DNA of 64,000 nucleotides, taken from Nonomuraea sp. NEAU-A123 (GTDB lineage: Bacteria; Actinomycetota; Actinomycetes; Streptosporangiales; Streptosporangiaceae). Positions within the stretch are counted from its first letter, which is position 1. Each line of letters begins with the position of its first letter. The stretch is taken from contig NZ_JAHFZZ010000009.1 in assembly GCF_018603905.1 (NCBI RefSeq), forward strand, positions 124,001 to 188,000, written 5' to 3'. The translations under genes and the position numbers were made by a program. Of the stretch, positions 40,844 through 49,200 are shown piece by piece. The notes below the pieces were generated by a model. That model was not told the origin of the DNA, searched no databases, and saw only the letters and a list, made by a program, of their open reading frames with translations.

Positions 40844-41289
40844 TCATGCTTGGTCGGGTGCGCAGGCGGTTTCGTGTGGCCGGCCGTCCTCGACCCTCGC
40901 GATCGGTTCACCGACGAGATCTTGCAACGCGCCCTTCAGAGCGGTCCGGAGCGAAGGGGCGAGGTCGGCCAGGAGCCGGTCCTCGATGGCCTCGATGTCG
41001 CCGCGGGCGGATTTGAGGGCGCGGCTGCCTTCGGGGGTGACCTCGATGATGCGCGCTCTGCGATCGGCGGGGTCCGGCCGACGACGCACCAGGCCGGCGC
41101 TTTCCAGCTCGTCGAGGATGAGGACCAGCTTGCTCTTGTCGACCGATACGGCCTGGGCGAGGACGAGCTGGGTGCGGGCGGGGACTTCAACGATCGCCAT
41201 CAACACCGTGTAGCCCCACAGCGTCATGCCGTGCTCGCGCACGGCCGCCGTCTCGGCGGTGGCCAGGCCTTGCTTCAGCCCGCCCACTG
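40844..41289 (-). pseudogene. MarR-family regulator, 5'-truncated
   Basis: The frame encodes the MarR winged helix from GMTLWGYTVLMAIVE through VSVDKSKLVLILDELESAGLVRRRPDPADRRARIIEVT to the C-terminal dimer helices. The first ~20-30 residues of a normal MarR are missing: upstream of about 41289 the frame runs into the complementary strand of the azoreductase fragment. A short start such as ATG 41227 or GTG 41239 could still give a protein with a reduced dimer interface. It is best read as the truncated half of a former divergent regulator/target pair. Confidence 0.6.
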
Positions 41290-41679
41290 GTGGAGCAGCT
41301 ACTCGCGGCCGACGTCCTGCTCCTGGGTGTACCGATGTACAACTTCTCGGTGCCCGCCGCACTGAAGGCATGGATCGACCGCGTGACCCTGCCCTGGCTG
41401 CCGCTCAAGGGAAAGTCGGCCGTGGTGCTCAGCGCGCGCGGCGGGGGCTACGGGCCGGGAACACCCCGCGAGCAGTTCGACTTCCAGGAGCCCTACCTGC
41501 GCGCCTACTTCTCCGTGCTCGGACTGGACGACGTGGAGTTCGTCCACGCCGAGCTCACGCATGCCACGGTCATGCCCTTCCTCGCGCAGTTCCGCGAGCA
41601 GCATGAGGCCTCCCACGCAGCGGCGCTCGAAGCGGTGCACACCCTGGCGACCCGGGTGCGCGCCGAGACACCGTCCTGA
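41290..41679 (+). pseudogene. FMN-dependent NADH-azoreductase/NAD(P)H oxidoreductase, 5'-truncated
   Basis: 129 residues matching only the C-terminal 60% of AzoR/AcpD: LLAADVLLLGVPMYNFSVPAALKAWIDRV, KGKSAVVLSARGGGYGPGTPREQFDFQEPYLRAYFSVLGLDDVEFVHAE. The N-terminal flavin-phosphate motif (HIDSSPR-like) and about 80 residues are absent. The family start would lie where the MarR fragment now is. No ribosome site precedes GTG 41290. Probably non-functional. The following SDR gene begins 41 bases later. Confidence 0.7.
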
Positions 41680-41720
41680 CCGCGACCCCCACCCGATCAG
41701 CGAAGACAAGAGGACACACC

Positions 41721-42509
41721 ATGAACACAGATCTCAACGGCCGCGTGGTTCTGATCACCGGCGCGTCGACCGGGATCGGCGCCGCGACCGCCCGCGCCTA
41801 CGGGCGCGAAGGCGCCCGGGTGGCGATCACGTATCGGAACCACCCGGACAGCGCGGAGAAGGTGGCCGCGGATGTCGAGGCCTCCGGCGGCCAGGCGTAC
41901 GTCGTCCGGCTCGACCTTGAGGACCTGCCGACCATCGACCACGCCGTCGCGAGCATCGTCGAGCGCTGGGGCGGGATCGACGTCCTCGTCGCCAATGCCG
42001 TGCGCTGGGGCGGCGACGGCCCGCCCGACCCCAGCCTGCGGTTCGAGGACGTGCCACTGCGGGAGTGGGACGCGATGATCAGCGCCAACCTGATCGGGAC
42101 GGCGGCCTCGGTCCGCGCCGTCCTGCCGAGTATGCGCGCCCGGGGCTGGGGCCGCGTCGTGCTGATCTCCTCGAGCGTCGCGGAGGAGGGCCTGCCCGGG
42201 CCCGGCCCCTACGGGACCGCCAAGTCAGGCCTGTACGGGCTCGCGCGCAGCCTGGCCTGGAACGGCGGCCGGGACGGAATCCTGGTCAACGTCGTGGCGC
42301 CGGGCTTCACCCTTACCGACAGCCGCCCCGACATTCCGGCGTTCGTCACCGATGCCCTCGCCGCCGCCACCCCCACACACCGGCTCTCCCACTCCGACGA
42401 CGTGGCCAACCTCATCGTCTTCCTGGGCTCGGGAGCCAACGGCAACCTCACCGGCGAGGTGATCCGGGACGGCTCCGCCGCCGCACGCGCACCGCATATC
42501 GGCGGATAA
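41721..42509 (+). CDS. Short-chain dehydrogenase/reductase
   Basis: 262 residues. VVLITGASTGIGAATARAYGREGARVAITYRNHPDSAEKV (NADP-type motif), LVANAV, catalytic VVLISSSVAEEG Ser, YGTAK Tyr/Lys, NVVAPGF, and the C-terminal LTGEVIRDGSAAARAP. A classical SDR close to 3-oxoacyl-ACP reductase-like enzymes; substrate unknown. ATG 41721 after AAGAGGA. It follows the azoreductase fragment in the same direction and may have been its operon partner. Confidence 0.92.
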   Translation: MNTDLNGRVVLITGASTGIGAATARAYGREGARVAITYRNHPDSAEKVAADVEASGGQAYVVRLDLEDLPTIDHAVASIVERWGGIDVLVANAVRWGGDGPPDPSLRFEDVPLREWDAMISANLIGTAASVRAVLPSMRARGWGRVVLISSSVAEEGLPGPGPYGTAKSGLYGLARSLAWNGGRDGILVNVVAPGFTLTDSRPDIPAFVTDALAAATPTHRLSHSDDVANLIVFLGSGANGNLTGEVIRDGSAAARAPHIGG

Positions 42510-42609
42510 CAGGTACATTGCCCAGCTTGGCGGTTCAATGACCGTTTGTCGGCGGAAGTTTGACGGATAGTCAATGCTACGGTCACGTCCGCTTCATATC
42601 CTCGATGAG

Positions 42610-43680
42610 ATGGAGAAGCTGACAGGGATCGCAGGGTTGGTCGTGCTCGTCGCCCTCGCCTTGGCCGCTTCCGCCGCCGGCCTGGGCGGCACCGCGATAT
42701 TGGCCCGCGACGAAGTGCCCGAAAGCCCGCCGATCACCGCGTCCATCTCTGGCTCGGGCTCGACCGCGCAGAAAGGCGCGATGGACGCCTGGCGTGCCGA
42801 GTTCCACCGGATCCACCCCGACCTGCGGGTGGACTACCAGGCCAACGGGTCAGGAGCCGGCATCCGCGACTTCATCGCGGGCACCACAGCGTTCGCCGGA
42901 TCGGACGTCGCGATGCAACCCTGGGAACAGACGCTGGCCGACAGGCGCTGCGGCAGCCGCGCGGTGCACCTGCCCATGGTGGTCGGCCCCATCGCACTGG
43001 CCTACAACCTGCCGTCCACGCCAGATCTGAAGCTCTCGCCCATCACCCTGACCGGCATCTTCAGCGGGCGGATCACCACCTGGGACGCCTCAGAGATCGC
43101 CGCCGACAACCGTGGCAGGCGCCTGCCGCACGCCGGCATCCGGCTCTTCCACCGCTCCGACGAGTCGGGCACGACCCACAACTTCACCACCTATCTCAAG
43201 GCGGCGGGCCGCTGGCCGTACCAGCCGTCCAGAGACTGGACCGGCTCCGGGCAAGGTGTTGCGGGCTCCTCCGGAATCGCCGACGCCGTCCAGCGCACCA
43301 CCGGTTCCATCGGGTATGTGGAGTACGGGTTCGCCAGCAATGCCCGCCTGCGCACCGCCAAGGTGCGCAACGCCTCCGGCCAGTTCGTCGCGCTCTCGCC
43401 CCAGAGTGCCACCGAAGCCCTGGAAGGCGCCCGGGTCGTCGGCAAGGATGACGATCTCGTGGTGAAGTTCGACTACCTGACGGAAAGCGAGGGCGCCTAC
43501 CCCATCATCCTGATCACCTACGAGATCGCCTGCTCCAAGACCTCCGACCCGCTGGTGCGCTCCTTCCTGCGCTACACCGCGGGCGACGGCGGCCAGTCCT
43601 ACCTCTCCCTGTACGGCTACGCCCCGCTCCCGCGCGATCTCCTCGCCAAGGTACGTGCCCGGCTCGACGTCCCGAGCTGA
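42610..43680 (+). CDS. PstS-like phosphate-binding protein with N-terminal membrane anchor
   Basis: About 356 residues. Hydrophobic N terminus (IAGLVVLVALALAASAAGLG) without a lipobox Cys, then ISGSGSTAQKGAMDAWRAEF (the phosphate-binding Ser/Thr loop), YQANGSGAGIRDFIAGTTAFAGSD, LSPITLTGIFSGRITTWDA, RSDESGTTHNFTTYL and GSIGYVEYGFA. This is the PBP-like (PF12849) PstS core. No pst permease genes follow, so it may be an orphan binding protein or phosphate sensor. ATG 42610 preferred; ATG 42574 adds 12 residues. Confidence 0.85.
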   Translation: MEKLTGIAGLVVLVALALAASAAGLGGTAILARDEVPESPPITASISGSGSTAQKGAMDAWRAEFHRIHPDLRVDYQANGSGAGIRDFIAGTTAFAGSDVAMQPWEQTLADRRCGSRAVHLPMVVGPIALAYNLPSTPDLKLSPITLTGIFSGRITTWDASEIAADNRGRRLPHAGIRLFHRSDESGTTHNFTTYLKAAGRWPYQPSRDWTGSGQGVAGSSGIADAVQRTTGSIGYVEYGFASNARLRTAKVRNASGQFVALSPQSATEALEGARVVGKDDDLVVKFDYLTESEGAYPIILITYEIACSKTSDPLVRSFLRYTAGDGGQSYLSLYGYAPLPRDLLAKVRARLDVPS

Positions 43681-43753
43681 ACGAAAGCGGCGATAGCCGG
43701 GCGAACAGTCAGAGATACTCATCACCGACTACGACCGCGAAGGGGCACCGACC

Positions 43754-44143
43754 ATGCAGACGATCGACCCCGAAACGATCATCGCCTCCCATATCGAGCC
43801 GGGTGAGTCCGTACGGACGGCATTCAACGCATACGTCAACGCTGGATTGGGACGACGCGTCATAGGCGCGACCGACCGCAGACTGATCGTGGTCCGCAGC
43901 GGGTATTTCTCCTTGTCCGACAAGGGATTGTTATGGGCGGACCCGATCGACCAGGTCGCCCTGCACGGCTCCTACTCCGTGTGGCTCAAGTCCGGCCTCA
44001 ACACCGGCAACGCCTACGTCCGCATCCGGCGCGCGAACGGCAGCACGGTCACCTTCAATCCACGCAACAGCTTCATCGGCCAGGCCGGCTCGGCCGAGGC
44101 CAACATCAAGACGTTGTTCGCCCTGATCTCCGGGCGCGTCTGA
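43754..44143 (+). CDS. PH-like (bacterial pleckstrin) domain protein
   Basis: 129 residues: ESVRTAFNAYVNAGLGRRVIGATDRRLIVVRSGYFSLSDKGLLWADPIDQVALHG, then KSGLNTGNAYVRIRRANGSTVTFNPRNSF. The T-D-R-R-L-[IL]-V pattern and strand order match short bacterial PH-domain proteins (bPH). Function unknown. Its 3' end overlaps the convergent DUF4235 gene by 38 bases. Confidence 0.7.
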   Translation: MQTIDPETIIASHIEPGESVRTAFNAYVNAGLGRRVIGATDRRLIVVRSGYFSLSDKGLLWADPIDQVALHGSYSVWLKSGLNTGNAYVRIRRANGSTVTFNPRNSFIGQAGSAEANIKTLFALISGRV

Positions 44144-44438
44144 GCGAGCTGGTTCGCGGTGGCTTCCCGCGGCGCCGGTCGTCGCCCGGCCAGCGGCCGG
44201 TCGCCTTGCGGACGCCGCGTGCGCCGGCGCGTTGAACGGCCGCCTTCACCAGGCCGAAGACGGCGCCCTGCAGCATGGCGGACAGCAGCACCTGCCGCCA
44301 GGTGAAGTCCGGGTCGTCGACGTCAGGGGCCTTGTCCTCCCGCGCGATGATCTTCCACGCCTGTTTGAACAGCATGCCGGCGATCATCCCGCCCAGCACG
44401 CCGGCCAGCAGTGACAGTGGTTTGTAGAGCAGGGTCAT
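44106..44438 (-). CDS. DUF4235-family membrane protein
   Basis: 110 residues. LYKPLSLLAGVLGGMIAGMLFKQAWKIIAREDKAPD and TWRQVLLSAMLQGAVFGLVKAAVQRAGARGVRKATGRWPGD are the family's two membrane segments and linker. Function unknown; a basic C-terminal tail follows. ATG 44438. Confidence 0.88.
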   Translation of the reverse strand: MTLLYKPLSLLAGVLGGMIAGMLFKQAWKIIAREDKAPDVDDPDFTWRQVLLSAMLQGAVFGLVKAAVQRAGARGVRKATGRWPGDDRRRGKPPRTSSLRRARRSGRTTS

Positions 44439-44641
44439 CGCACCTCATCCCGTTTCTGCCTACCGGTGGCCGTGTCGGCCCGATGGATGCACCCCTGCCC
44501 CTCAAAGCTCACAGCATGTGCAGGTCGCGCTCCATGCGACGGAAATGACGACATTGATGAGATGCACTCACGTTTGGGCCTTGTTCGCGGGGCGTAGGCG
44601 ACGGATGCTGACGGCAGGCCCCCCAGCCGTGTGAGGTGTCC

Positions 44642-46213
44642 ATGATGCGCCGCCGATCCATCGCCGTCGTCCTCCTCCTGCTGACCGCCTCCCTGATCTC
44701 TCCGGGGGGCAGATCGTCTGCGGCATCCGATGTACGCGGGTTCGTCGACGCGCACAGTCACCTGTTCTCCTACGAGGCGTTCGGCGGCATGCTGCTGTGC
44801 GGCAAGCCGTTCGACCCCGGCGGCATCGCCCAGGCTCTGAAGGACTGCCCTGATCATTACCCCCACGGCGAGCTGGCCTGGTTCGAGAACTTCACCCGGA
44901 CCGGCTCCCCCACCGGCACTCACGACCCGGTGGGCTGGCCCACGTTCCGCGACTGGCCGGCGCACGACTCGCTGACCCACCAGCAGGCGTACTACACGTG
45001 GGTGGAGCGGGCCTGGCGCGGCGGGCTCCGGATCATGGTCAACGACCTGGTGGCCAACCGCCAGCTGTGCGCGATCTACCCGCTGAGGAAGAACTCCTGC
45101 GACGAGATGGCCACGCTCAGGCTGGAGGCGCAGCGGGCCACTGAGCTGCAGGACTACATCGACGCCCAGTACGGCGGGCCCGGACAGGGCTGGTTCAGGA
45201 TCGTGCGCGACCCGGCCGAGGCCAGACGGACGGTCGAGGCGGGCAAGCTCGCCGTCGTCCTGGGTGTCGAGACCTCCGAGCCGTTCGGCTGCCGCCAGAT
45301 CCTCGGCATCCCGCAGTGCACCCGGGCGCAGATCGACCGCGGACTGGACGAGATGTACGCGCTCGGCGTACGGAGCATGTTCGTCTGCCACAAGTACGAC
45401 AACGCCCTGTGCGGTGTGCGCTTCGACTCCGGCACCCAGGGCGCCATCGTCAACCTGGGCAACCTGCTCAGCACCGGCTCCTTCTGGCAAGCGCGTACCT
45501 GCACCGGGCCCGAGCACGACAATCCCATCGATCCCGGCGGGGTTCTGCCCGACCAGCTCGTCGGGCTGCTGCCTCCGGGGGTCTCGCTGCCGGTCTATCC
45601 CCCCGCGCCGCACTGCAACACCAAAGGGCTGACCGCCCTGGGCGAGTACATGGTCCAGGGAATGATCCGCCGGGGCATGCTGGTGGAGATCGACCACATG
45701 AGCGCGAAGGCCGCCGGCCGTACGCTCACCCTCCTCGAAGCGGCCGGCTACCCGGGCGTGATCTCCTCCCATAGCTGGGCAGACCCGACTTACTTCGACC
45801 GGATCTACGCCCTTGGGGGGATGATCACCCAGTACGGGCACGACGCGCAGGACTTCGTCGCGGAGTGGCGCCGCACCCAGCCGCTCCGGCAGGCGCACCA
45901 GATCCCCGGGTACGGCTACGGCCTGGACGTCAACGGCCTGGGCGAGCTGCCCGGACCCCGTGCCGGCAACTCCGCGAACCCGGTGACGTACCCCTTCACG
46001 TCCTTCGACGGGAGCGTGGCCCTGGACCGGTTACGCACCGGCGACCGGGTCTGGGACGTCAACACGGACGGCGTCGCCAACTACGGCCTGGTGCCCGACT
46101 GGATCGAGGACATGCGGGTCATCGCCGGCCCGGACATCGTCCGGGACATGGCCGCGGGCGCCGAGTCCTACCTGCGTACGTGGGCTGCCGCCACAGCCCG
46201 GCGCGCCCCATAG
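44642..46213 (+). CDS. Secreted membrane-dipeptidase (peptidase M19)-like metallohydrolase
   Basis: About 523 residues. Signal peptide MRRRSIAVVLLLLTASLIS, then FVDAHSHLFSYEAFGG (HxH metal ligands), AVVLGVETSEPFG, MFVCHKYDNALCG, VEIDHMSAKAAGRTLTLLEAAGYPGVISSHSW (Asp-His and Ser-His-Ser of the M19 family). The TIM-barrel family hydrolyses dipeptides or related amides with two zinc ions. This version is longer than typical M19 enzymes (350-400) and carries several Cys in the insertions. Start ATG 44642 (or 44645) after GAGG. Confidence 0.8.
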   Translation: MMRRRSIAVVLLLLTASLISPGGRSSAASDVRGFVDAHSHLFSYEAFGGMLLCGKPFDPGGIAQALKDCPDHYPHGELAWFENFTRTGSPTGTHDPVGWPTFRDWPAHDSLTHQQAYYTWVERAWRGGLRIMVNDLVANRQLCAIYPLRKNSCDEMATLRLEAQRATELQDYIDAQYGGPGQGWFRIVRDPAEARRTVEAGKLAVVLGVETSEPFGCRQILGIPQCTRAQIDRGLDEMYALGVRSMFVCHKYDNALCGVRFDSGTQGAIVNLGNLLSTGSFWQARTCTGPEHDNPIDPGGVLPDQLVGLLPPGVSLPVYPPAPHCNTKGLTALGEYMVQGMIRRGMLVEIDHMSAKAAGRTLTLLEAAGYPGVISSHSWADPTYFDRIYALGGMITQYGHDAQDFVAEWRRTQPLRQAHQIPGYGYGLDVNGLGELPGPRAGNSANPVTYPFTSFDGSVALDRLRTGDRVWDVNTDGVANYGLVPDWIEDMRVIAGPDIVRDMAAGAESYLRTWAAATARRAP

Positions 46214-46236
46214 CCGCCGGGTTCCCGACCGCCCCG

Positions 46237-46803
46237 CTAGCCATGGGCGCGGTCGTACCGCGTCACCACCACTCGGGAGTCACAGGTGCGCGACGCAACG
46301 AGCCGCAGCTTGATCCGGTCCTCGCGGGGCACGAACAGCGGCTTGCCGCCGCCCAGCACGACCGGGTGCGCCGCGACGTGGTACTCGTCGATCAGGCCGT
46401 GGTCGGTGAGGGCGGCGGCCAGGCGGGAGCCGCCGGTCAGCAGCAGGTCCTTGCCGGGCTGCCGCTTGAGCTCGGAGACCTCGGCGGCGAGGTTCTCGCC
46501 GATGATCCTGGCGGCCCAGCCGTCCTCCTTCAGCGTGGTCGAGAAGACGATCTTCGGAGTGTTGCGCCAGACGGGCGCGAACTTCAGGACGTGCGGGTGG
46601 TCCGAGAGCGACTCGGCGGCCGGCCAGAAGCTCGCCATCCCCTCCCACACGCCGCGCCCGTACAGGAAGGTGTCGACCCTGTCGATCAGCGCCTCGGAGT
46701 ACGCCGACAGTTCGTCACCCATCTCCGGCCAGTCGAACTCGCCCTGCGGCCCGTCGATGTGCCCGTCGATCGAGGTGTGCACCCAGTAGATGATCTTGCG
46801 CAT
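46237..46803 (-). CDS. Dihydrofolate-reductase/RibD C-terminal-like protein
   Basis: 188 residues. RKIIYWVHTSIDGHIDGPQGEFDWP, DTFLYGRGVWEGMASFWP, KIVFSTTLKED, DLLLTGGSRLAAALTDHGLIDEYHVAAHPVVLGGGKPLF are the standard RibD_C/DHFR-like pattern common in actinomycetes. It probably reduces a pterin, flavin precursor or unrelated substrate with NADPH. ATG 46803 has GAGGAG 8 bases upstream. Confidence 0.92.
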   Translation of the reverse strand: MRKIIYWVHTSIDGHIDGPQGEFDWPEMGDELSAYSEALIDRVDTFLYGRGVWEGMASFWPAAESLSDHPHVLKFAPVWRNTPKIVFSTTLKEDGWAARIIGENLAAEVSELKRQPGKDLLLTGGSRLAAALTDHGLIDEYHVAAHPVVLGGGKPLFVPREDRIKLRLVASRTCDSRVVVTRYDRAHG

Positions 46804-46885
46804 GCCCGGCTCCTCGGCTTCAGCGTCCTTCGCTTTCGTGGAAGGGTCGGAGCCGCGCATCCGTTCTTGACATCCGGCCGGAGAC

Positions 46886-47344
46886 TCAGGGCGTCTTGTA
46901 TTCCGCGGCCTTGCCGCAGTAGCTGACCCCGATCGGCGAGCCGCTGAACCGGCACACCTGGACGACCACGCGATCGATGGCGGCGACTCCCGCCGGATCC
47001 GACAGCGTGAAGGAGAGCGGGACCTGGGCGTCGTCCGCCTTGTAGGTCTCCGAGTCGACGAGGGTGGTGCCGTTGTAGGCGTTGAAGACGGCAGTGGAGT
47101 ACATGCCGTCCCGAGTGCAGGGCGAGAGGTTGGCGTCGTCGGACAGGTACCCGTCGACCTTGACGGTCGGCCGGATCACGGGCCCCGTCAGCCAGTCGAG
47201 CGTCCCCTGGGTGATCCCGCGGAAGCATGAGTCGCCGGAGTCGGCGTAGAACGTCACCGCCGCCTGGGCCGTCGCCGCGGGCTGGACCGCCAGCAGACCG
47301 GCGGTGACCACGGCGCCCAGCGTCAGGAGAACAGATAAACGCAT
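46886..47344 (-). CDS. Secreted hypothetical protein
   Basis: 152 residues. Signal peptide MRLSVLLTLGAVVTAGLLAVQ with AxA cleavage near residue 28; the mature part of ~124 residues has four Cys (DSCFRG, SPCTRDG, QVCRFSG, YCGKA), enough for two disulfides. It is beta-rich (VPLSFTLSDPAGVAAIDRVVVQVC). No family recognised. AAGGAAGG precedes ATG 47344. Confidence 0.75.
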   Translation of the reverse strand: MRLSVLLTLGAVVTAGLLAVQPAATAQAAVTFYADSGDSCFRGITQGTLDWLTGPVIRPTVKVDGYLSDDANLSPCTRDGMYSTAVFNAYNGTTLVDSETYKADDAQVPLSFTLSDPAGVAAIDRVVVQVCRFSGSPIGVSYCGKAAEYKTP

Positions 47345-47444
47345 GAAATTTGACCTTCCTTGTTGATGGTGGATCCGGCCTTCATCGTGAACGACAGACC
47401 CGCGATGCGCCACCCGCTCAGCCGGAGATCATCTCGACGGCCTC

Positions 47445-47501
47445 TTGACAGGTGGCCTGGCCAGTGGAAGTCTGCGTCCAAGAAATTGGTCAGGCCACCT
47501 G
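47445..47501 (+). promoter_or_regulatory. Promoter with GntR/FadR-like operators
   Basis: TTGACA (47445-47450), 17 bases, then AAGTCT (47468-47473) is a fair housekeeping-type promoter. The spacer contains the palindrome TGGCCTGGCCA, and 24 bases further is TGGTCAGGCCA; the 15-base arms 47449-47463 and 47487-47501 form an inverted repeat with one mismatch. Such TGGTC...CCA sites are typical of FadR-subfamily regulators, one of which is encoded at 48327. Confidence 0.5.
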
Positions 47502-47519
47502 GCAACTGCTCCGGTCTGG

Positions 47520-47879
47520 GGGACCTTCGTCGGCCGCTATGACCGGGTCATCGGCGTCAACAACATGTCCAAGTCGTACGGCCTGTCGGGCCTGCGCGTT
47601 CGGCTGGGCGGCCGGTCCGCCCGAGGTCGGGTCACGGCGCACCGGCCGGTGGCCACTCCCCTGGCCTTCGTCCGCTTCGCCACCGCGCTTGACTCCGTCG
47701 AGGTCGGGCATCGGCTACGTATCGACGCCTCCACGCTGATCTGCCCGGGGGTGTATTTCGGGTGCGAAGGTTATCTCCGGATGAACGTCGGATTCGGCCG
47801 CGACTACGTGGCCCAGGCACTTGACGCCATGACGCCGGTGGTGCGCGCCATGGCCGAACAGGATCCCGCCCATGACTGA
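47520..47879 (+). pseudogene. Class I/II aminotransferase remnant (internal deletion)
   Basis: RYDRVIGVNNMSKSYGLSGLRV contains the PLP-Lys neighbourhood of aminotransferases (SMSKSYGLPGLRIGW-like). It then jumps directly, after about 45 unrelated residues, to a typical C terminus (TLICPGVYFGCEGYLRMNVGFGRDYVAQALDAM). The entire N-terminal half and the region between Lys and C terminus are missing or scrambled. Its end overlaps the ATG of the ACT-domain gene by 8 bases, preserving the original operon junction. Not a working enzyme. Confidence 0.72.
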
Positions 47880-48285
47880 GACCCCGCCGGCCCCGCCGCG
47901 CGTGACCTTGCGCGTGCTTCCCGAGACGTACGCGGTGTGCCGCATGGACCCCGCGGCCGAGCACACCGTCCCGGTCGCGGGAACGGGCTCGCTCTACTGC
48001 CTCACCAGGACGGCCGACGAGCTGTCCCTCGTCTGCCCCGAGGCTCTCGCCCCACGGGCGGAGGCCAGGGTCGAGCCCGGCTGAACCTGCCTGGTGGTGG
48101 CGGGTCCGCTGGACTTCTCCCTGACGGGCATCCTCGCGTCGATCGCCGGGCCGCTCGCCGCAGCCAATATTCCGATCTTCGTGGTCTCGACCTATGACAC
48201 GGACTACGTTCTGGTCAGGTCCGAACGGGCGGACGCCGCGTTCGCGACCCTCGCCGCGGCGGGTCACACCGTCACCCCGGTATAG
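47872..48285 (+). pseudogene. ACT-domain protein interrupted by one TGA codon
   Basis: Codons 1-70 (MTETPPAPPRVTLRVLPETYAVCRMD ... TRTADELSLVCPEALAPRAEARVEPG) and, after TGA at 48082-48084, the in-frame continuation TCLVVAGPLDFSLTGILASIAGPLAAANIPIFVVSTYDTDYVLV together form a normal ~137-residue CASTOR/ZinT-like ACT protein. In relatives the position of the stop is usually Trp (GW-x-C-L-x-V-x-GPLDF), so TGG to TGA is the likely change. The family probably senses amino acids. It lies behind the broken aminotransferase, so the whole unit appears to be decaying. Confidence 0.75.
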
Positions 48286-48326
48286 CCGACCTGCCGGGCC
48301 TACCTTCCCTTCACGATGGATGTGAG

Positions 48327-49070
48327 ATGAACTCCGAACCCCCTGACGATCTGTTCGCCCCGGTCGTGGTACGCAGTGCGGCCGCGCAGGTCGCGGACCG
48401 GATCGTCACGGCCATCCGGGACCAGCCGATCGAGCGGTATGAGCGCCTGCCCTCGGAACGCGACCTCGCCCAGCGGCTGGGGGTCAGCCGCCCCACGCTC
48501 CGCGAGGCGCTCGCCGCCCTCGAACTCGCCGGCATCATCCAGTCCTATCAGGGGCGGGGCAACGTCGTCGTGGCCACCGCGTCGCACGTGGAGAACTGGG
48601 GCATCGAGGTGCTGCCGACCCAGGTCTTCGAAGCCCGGCTCGCCGTGGAACCCCAGCTCGCCGAGCTCGCCGCGGCCAAGCGCTACCCCGAGGACATCGA
48701 ACAGCTCAAGGCCATGGGCCGAGCCCTCGAAGAGGAGTTCCGCACGACCGGCCACTACCAGAGCGACCTGCCGGTGCACCGGGCCATCGCCCGCGCCGCT
48801 CGCAACCCGATCCTGGAGCGGGCCTTGGAGGAAGCACTGCGCTACACCGAATCGCCACGCTGGGTGGCGCTGCGCTCCCAGGCGCTGATCCCCGACCACA
48901 CCCGCAAGGGCCACATGGACGAGGCGCGGATGGTGATCCAGTACATCGAGGACGGCGACGCCGAGCAGGCGGGCGAGATCTGGCGGCAGCATCTGAGGTT
49001 CTTCCGCGACGAGATGCTCGCCGGCCTCAAAGCACGCCCCTTGCCCGTGGATGACGCGTCCGGCTCCTGA
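48327..49070 (+). CDS. FadR-subfamily GntR transcriptional regulator
   Basis: 247 residues. N-terminal wHTH: VADRIVTAIRDQPIERYERLPSERDLAQRLGVSRPTLREALAALELAGIIQSYQGRGNVV. The C-terminal FCD domain is all helical, with the metal/ligand residues in EARLAVEPQLAELAA, HRAIARAARNPIL and HMDEARMVIQYIEDGDAEQAGEIWRQHL. FadR-type FCD regulators respond to organic acids or amino-acid derivatives. The TGGTC-type operators at 47449-47501 are candidate binding sites, linking it to the broken aminotransferase/ACT operon. Confidence 0.93.
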   Translation: MNSEPPDDLFAPVVVRSAAAQVADRIVTAIRDQPIERYERLPSERDLAQRLGVSRPTLREALAALELAGIIQSYQGRGNVVVATASHVENWGIEVLPTQVFEARLAVEPQLAELAAAKRYPEDIEQLKAMGRALEEEFRTTGHYQSDLPVHRAIARAARNPILERALEEALRYTESPRWVALRSQALIPDHTRKGHMDEARMVIQYIEDGDAEQAGEIWRQHLRFFRDEMLAGLKARPLPVDDASGS

Positions 49071-49200
49071 GGGCATCCGGCGGCTCGCCAGCGTGTCCAT
49101 GGACATCACTTACGGCGTTCAATTACATACGCAGAGCAATCGACGCCCGAACCTCGGGTGCGACCGCCGGACTGACTCACAGCGCCTGCCGGAGCGCCGA

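Noticed and set aside
48082..48084. In-frame TGA as a selenocysteine or programmed read-through codon
   Set aside because: Relatives have Trp here, no stem-loop typical of a selenocysteine signal is evident, and the preceding gene is clearly broken.
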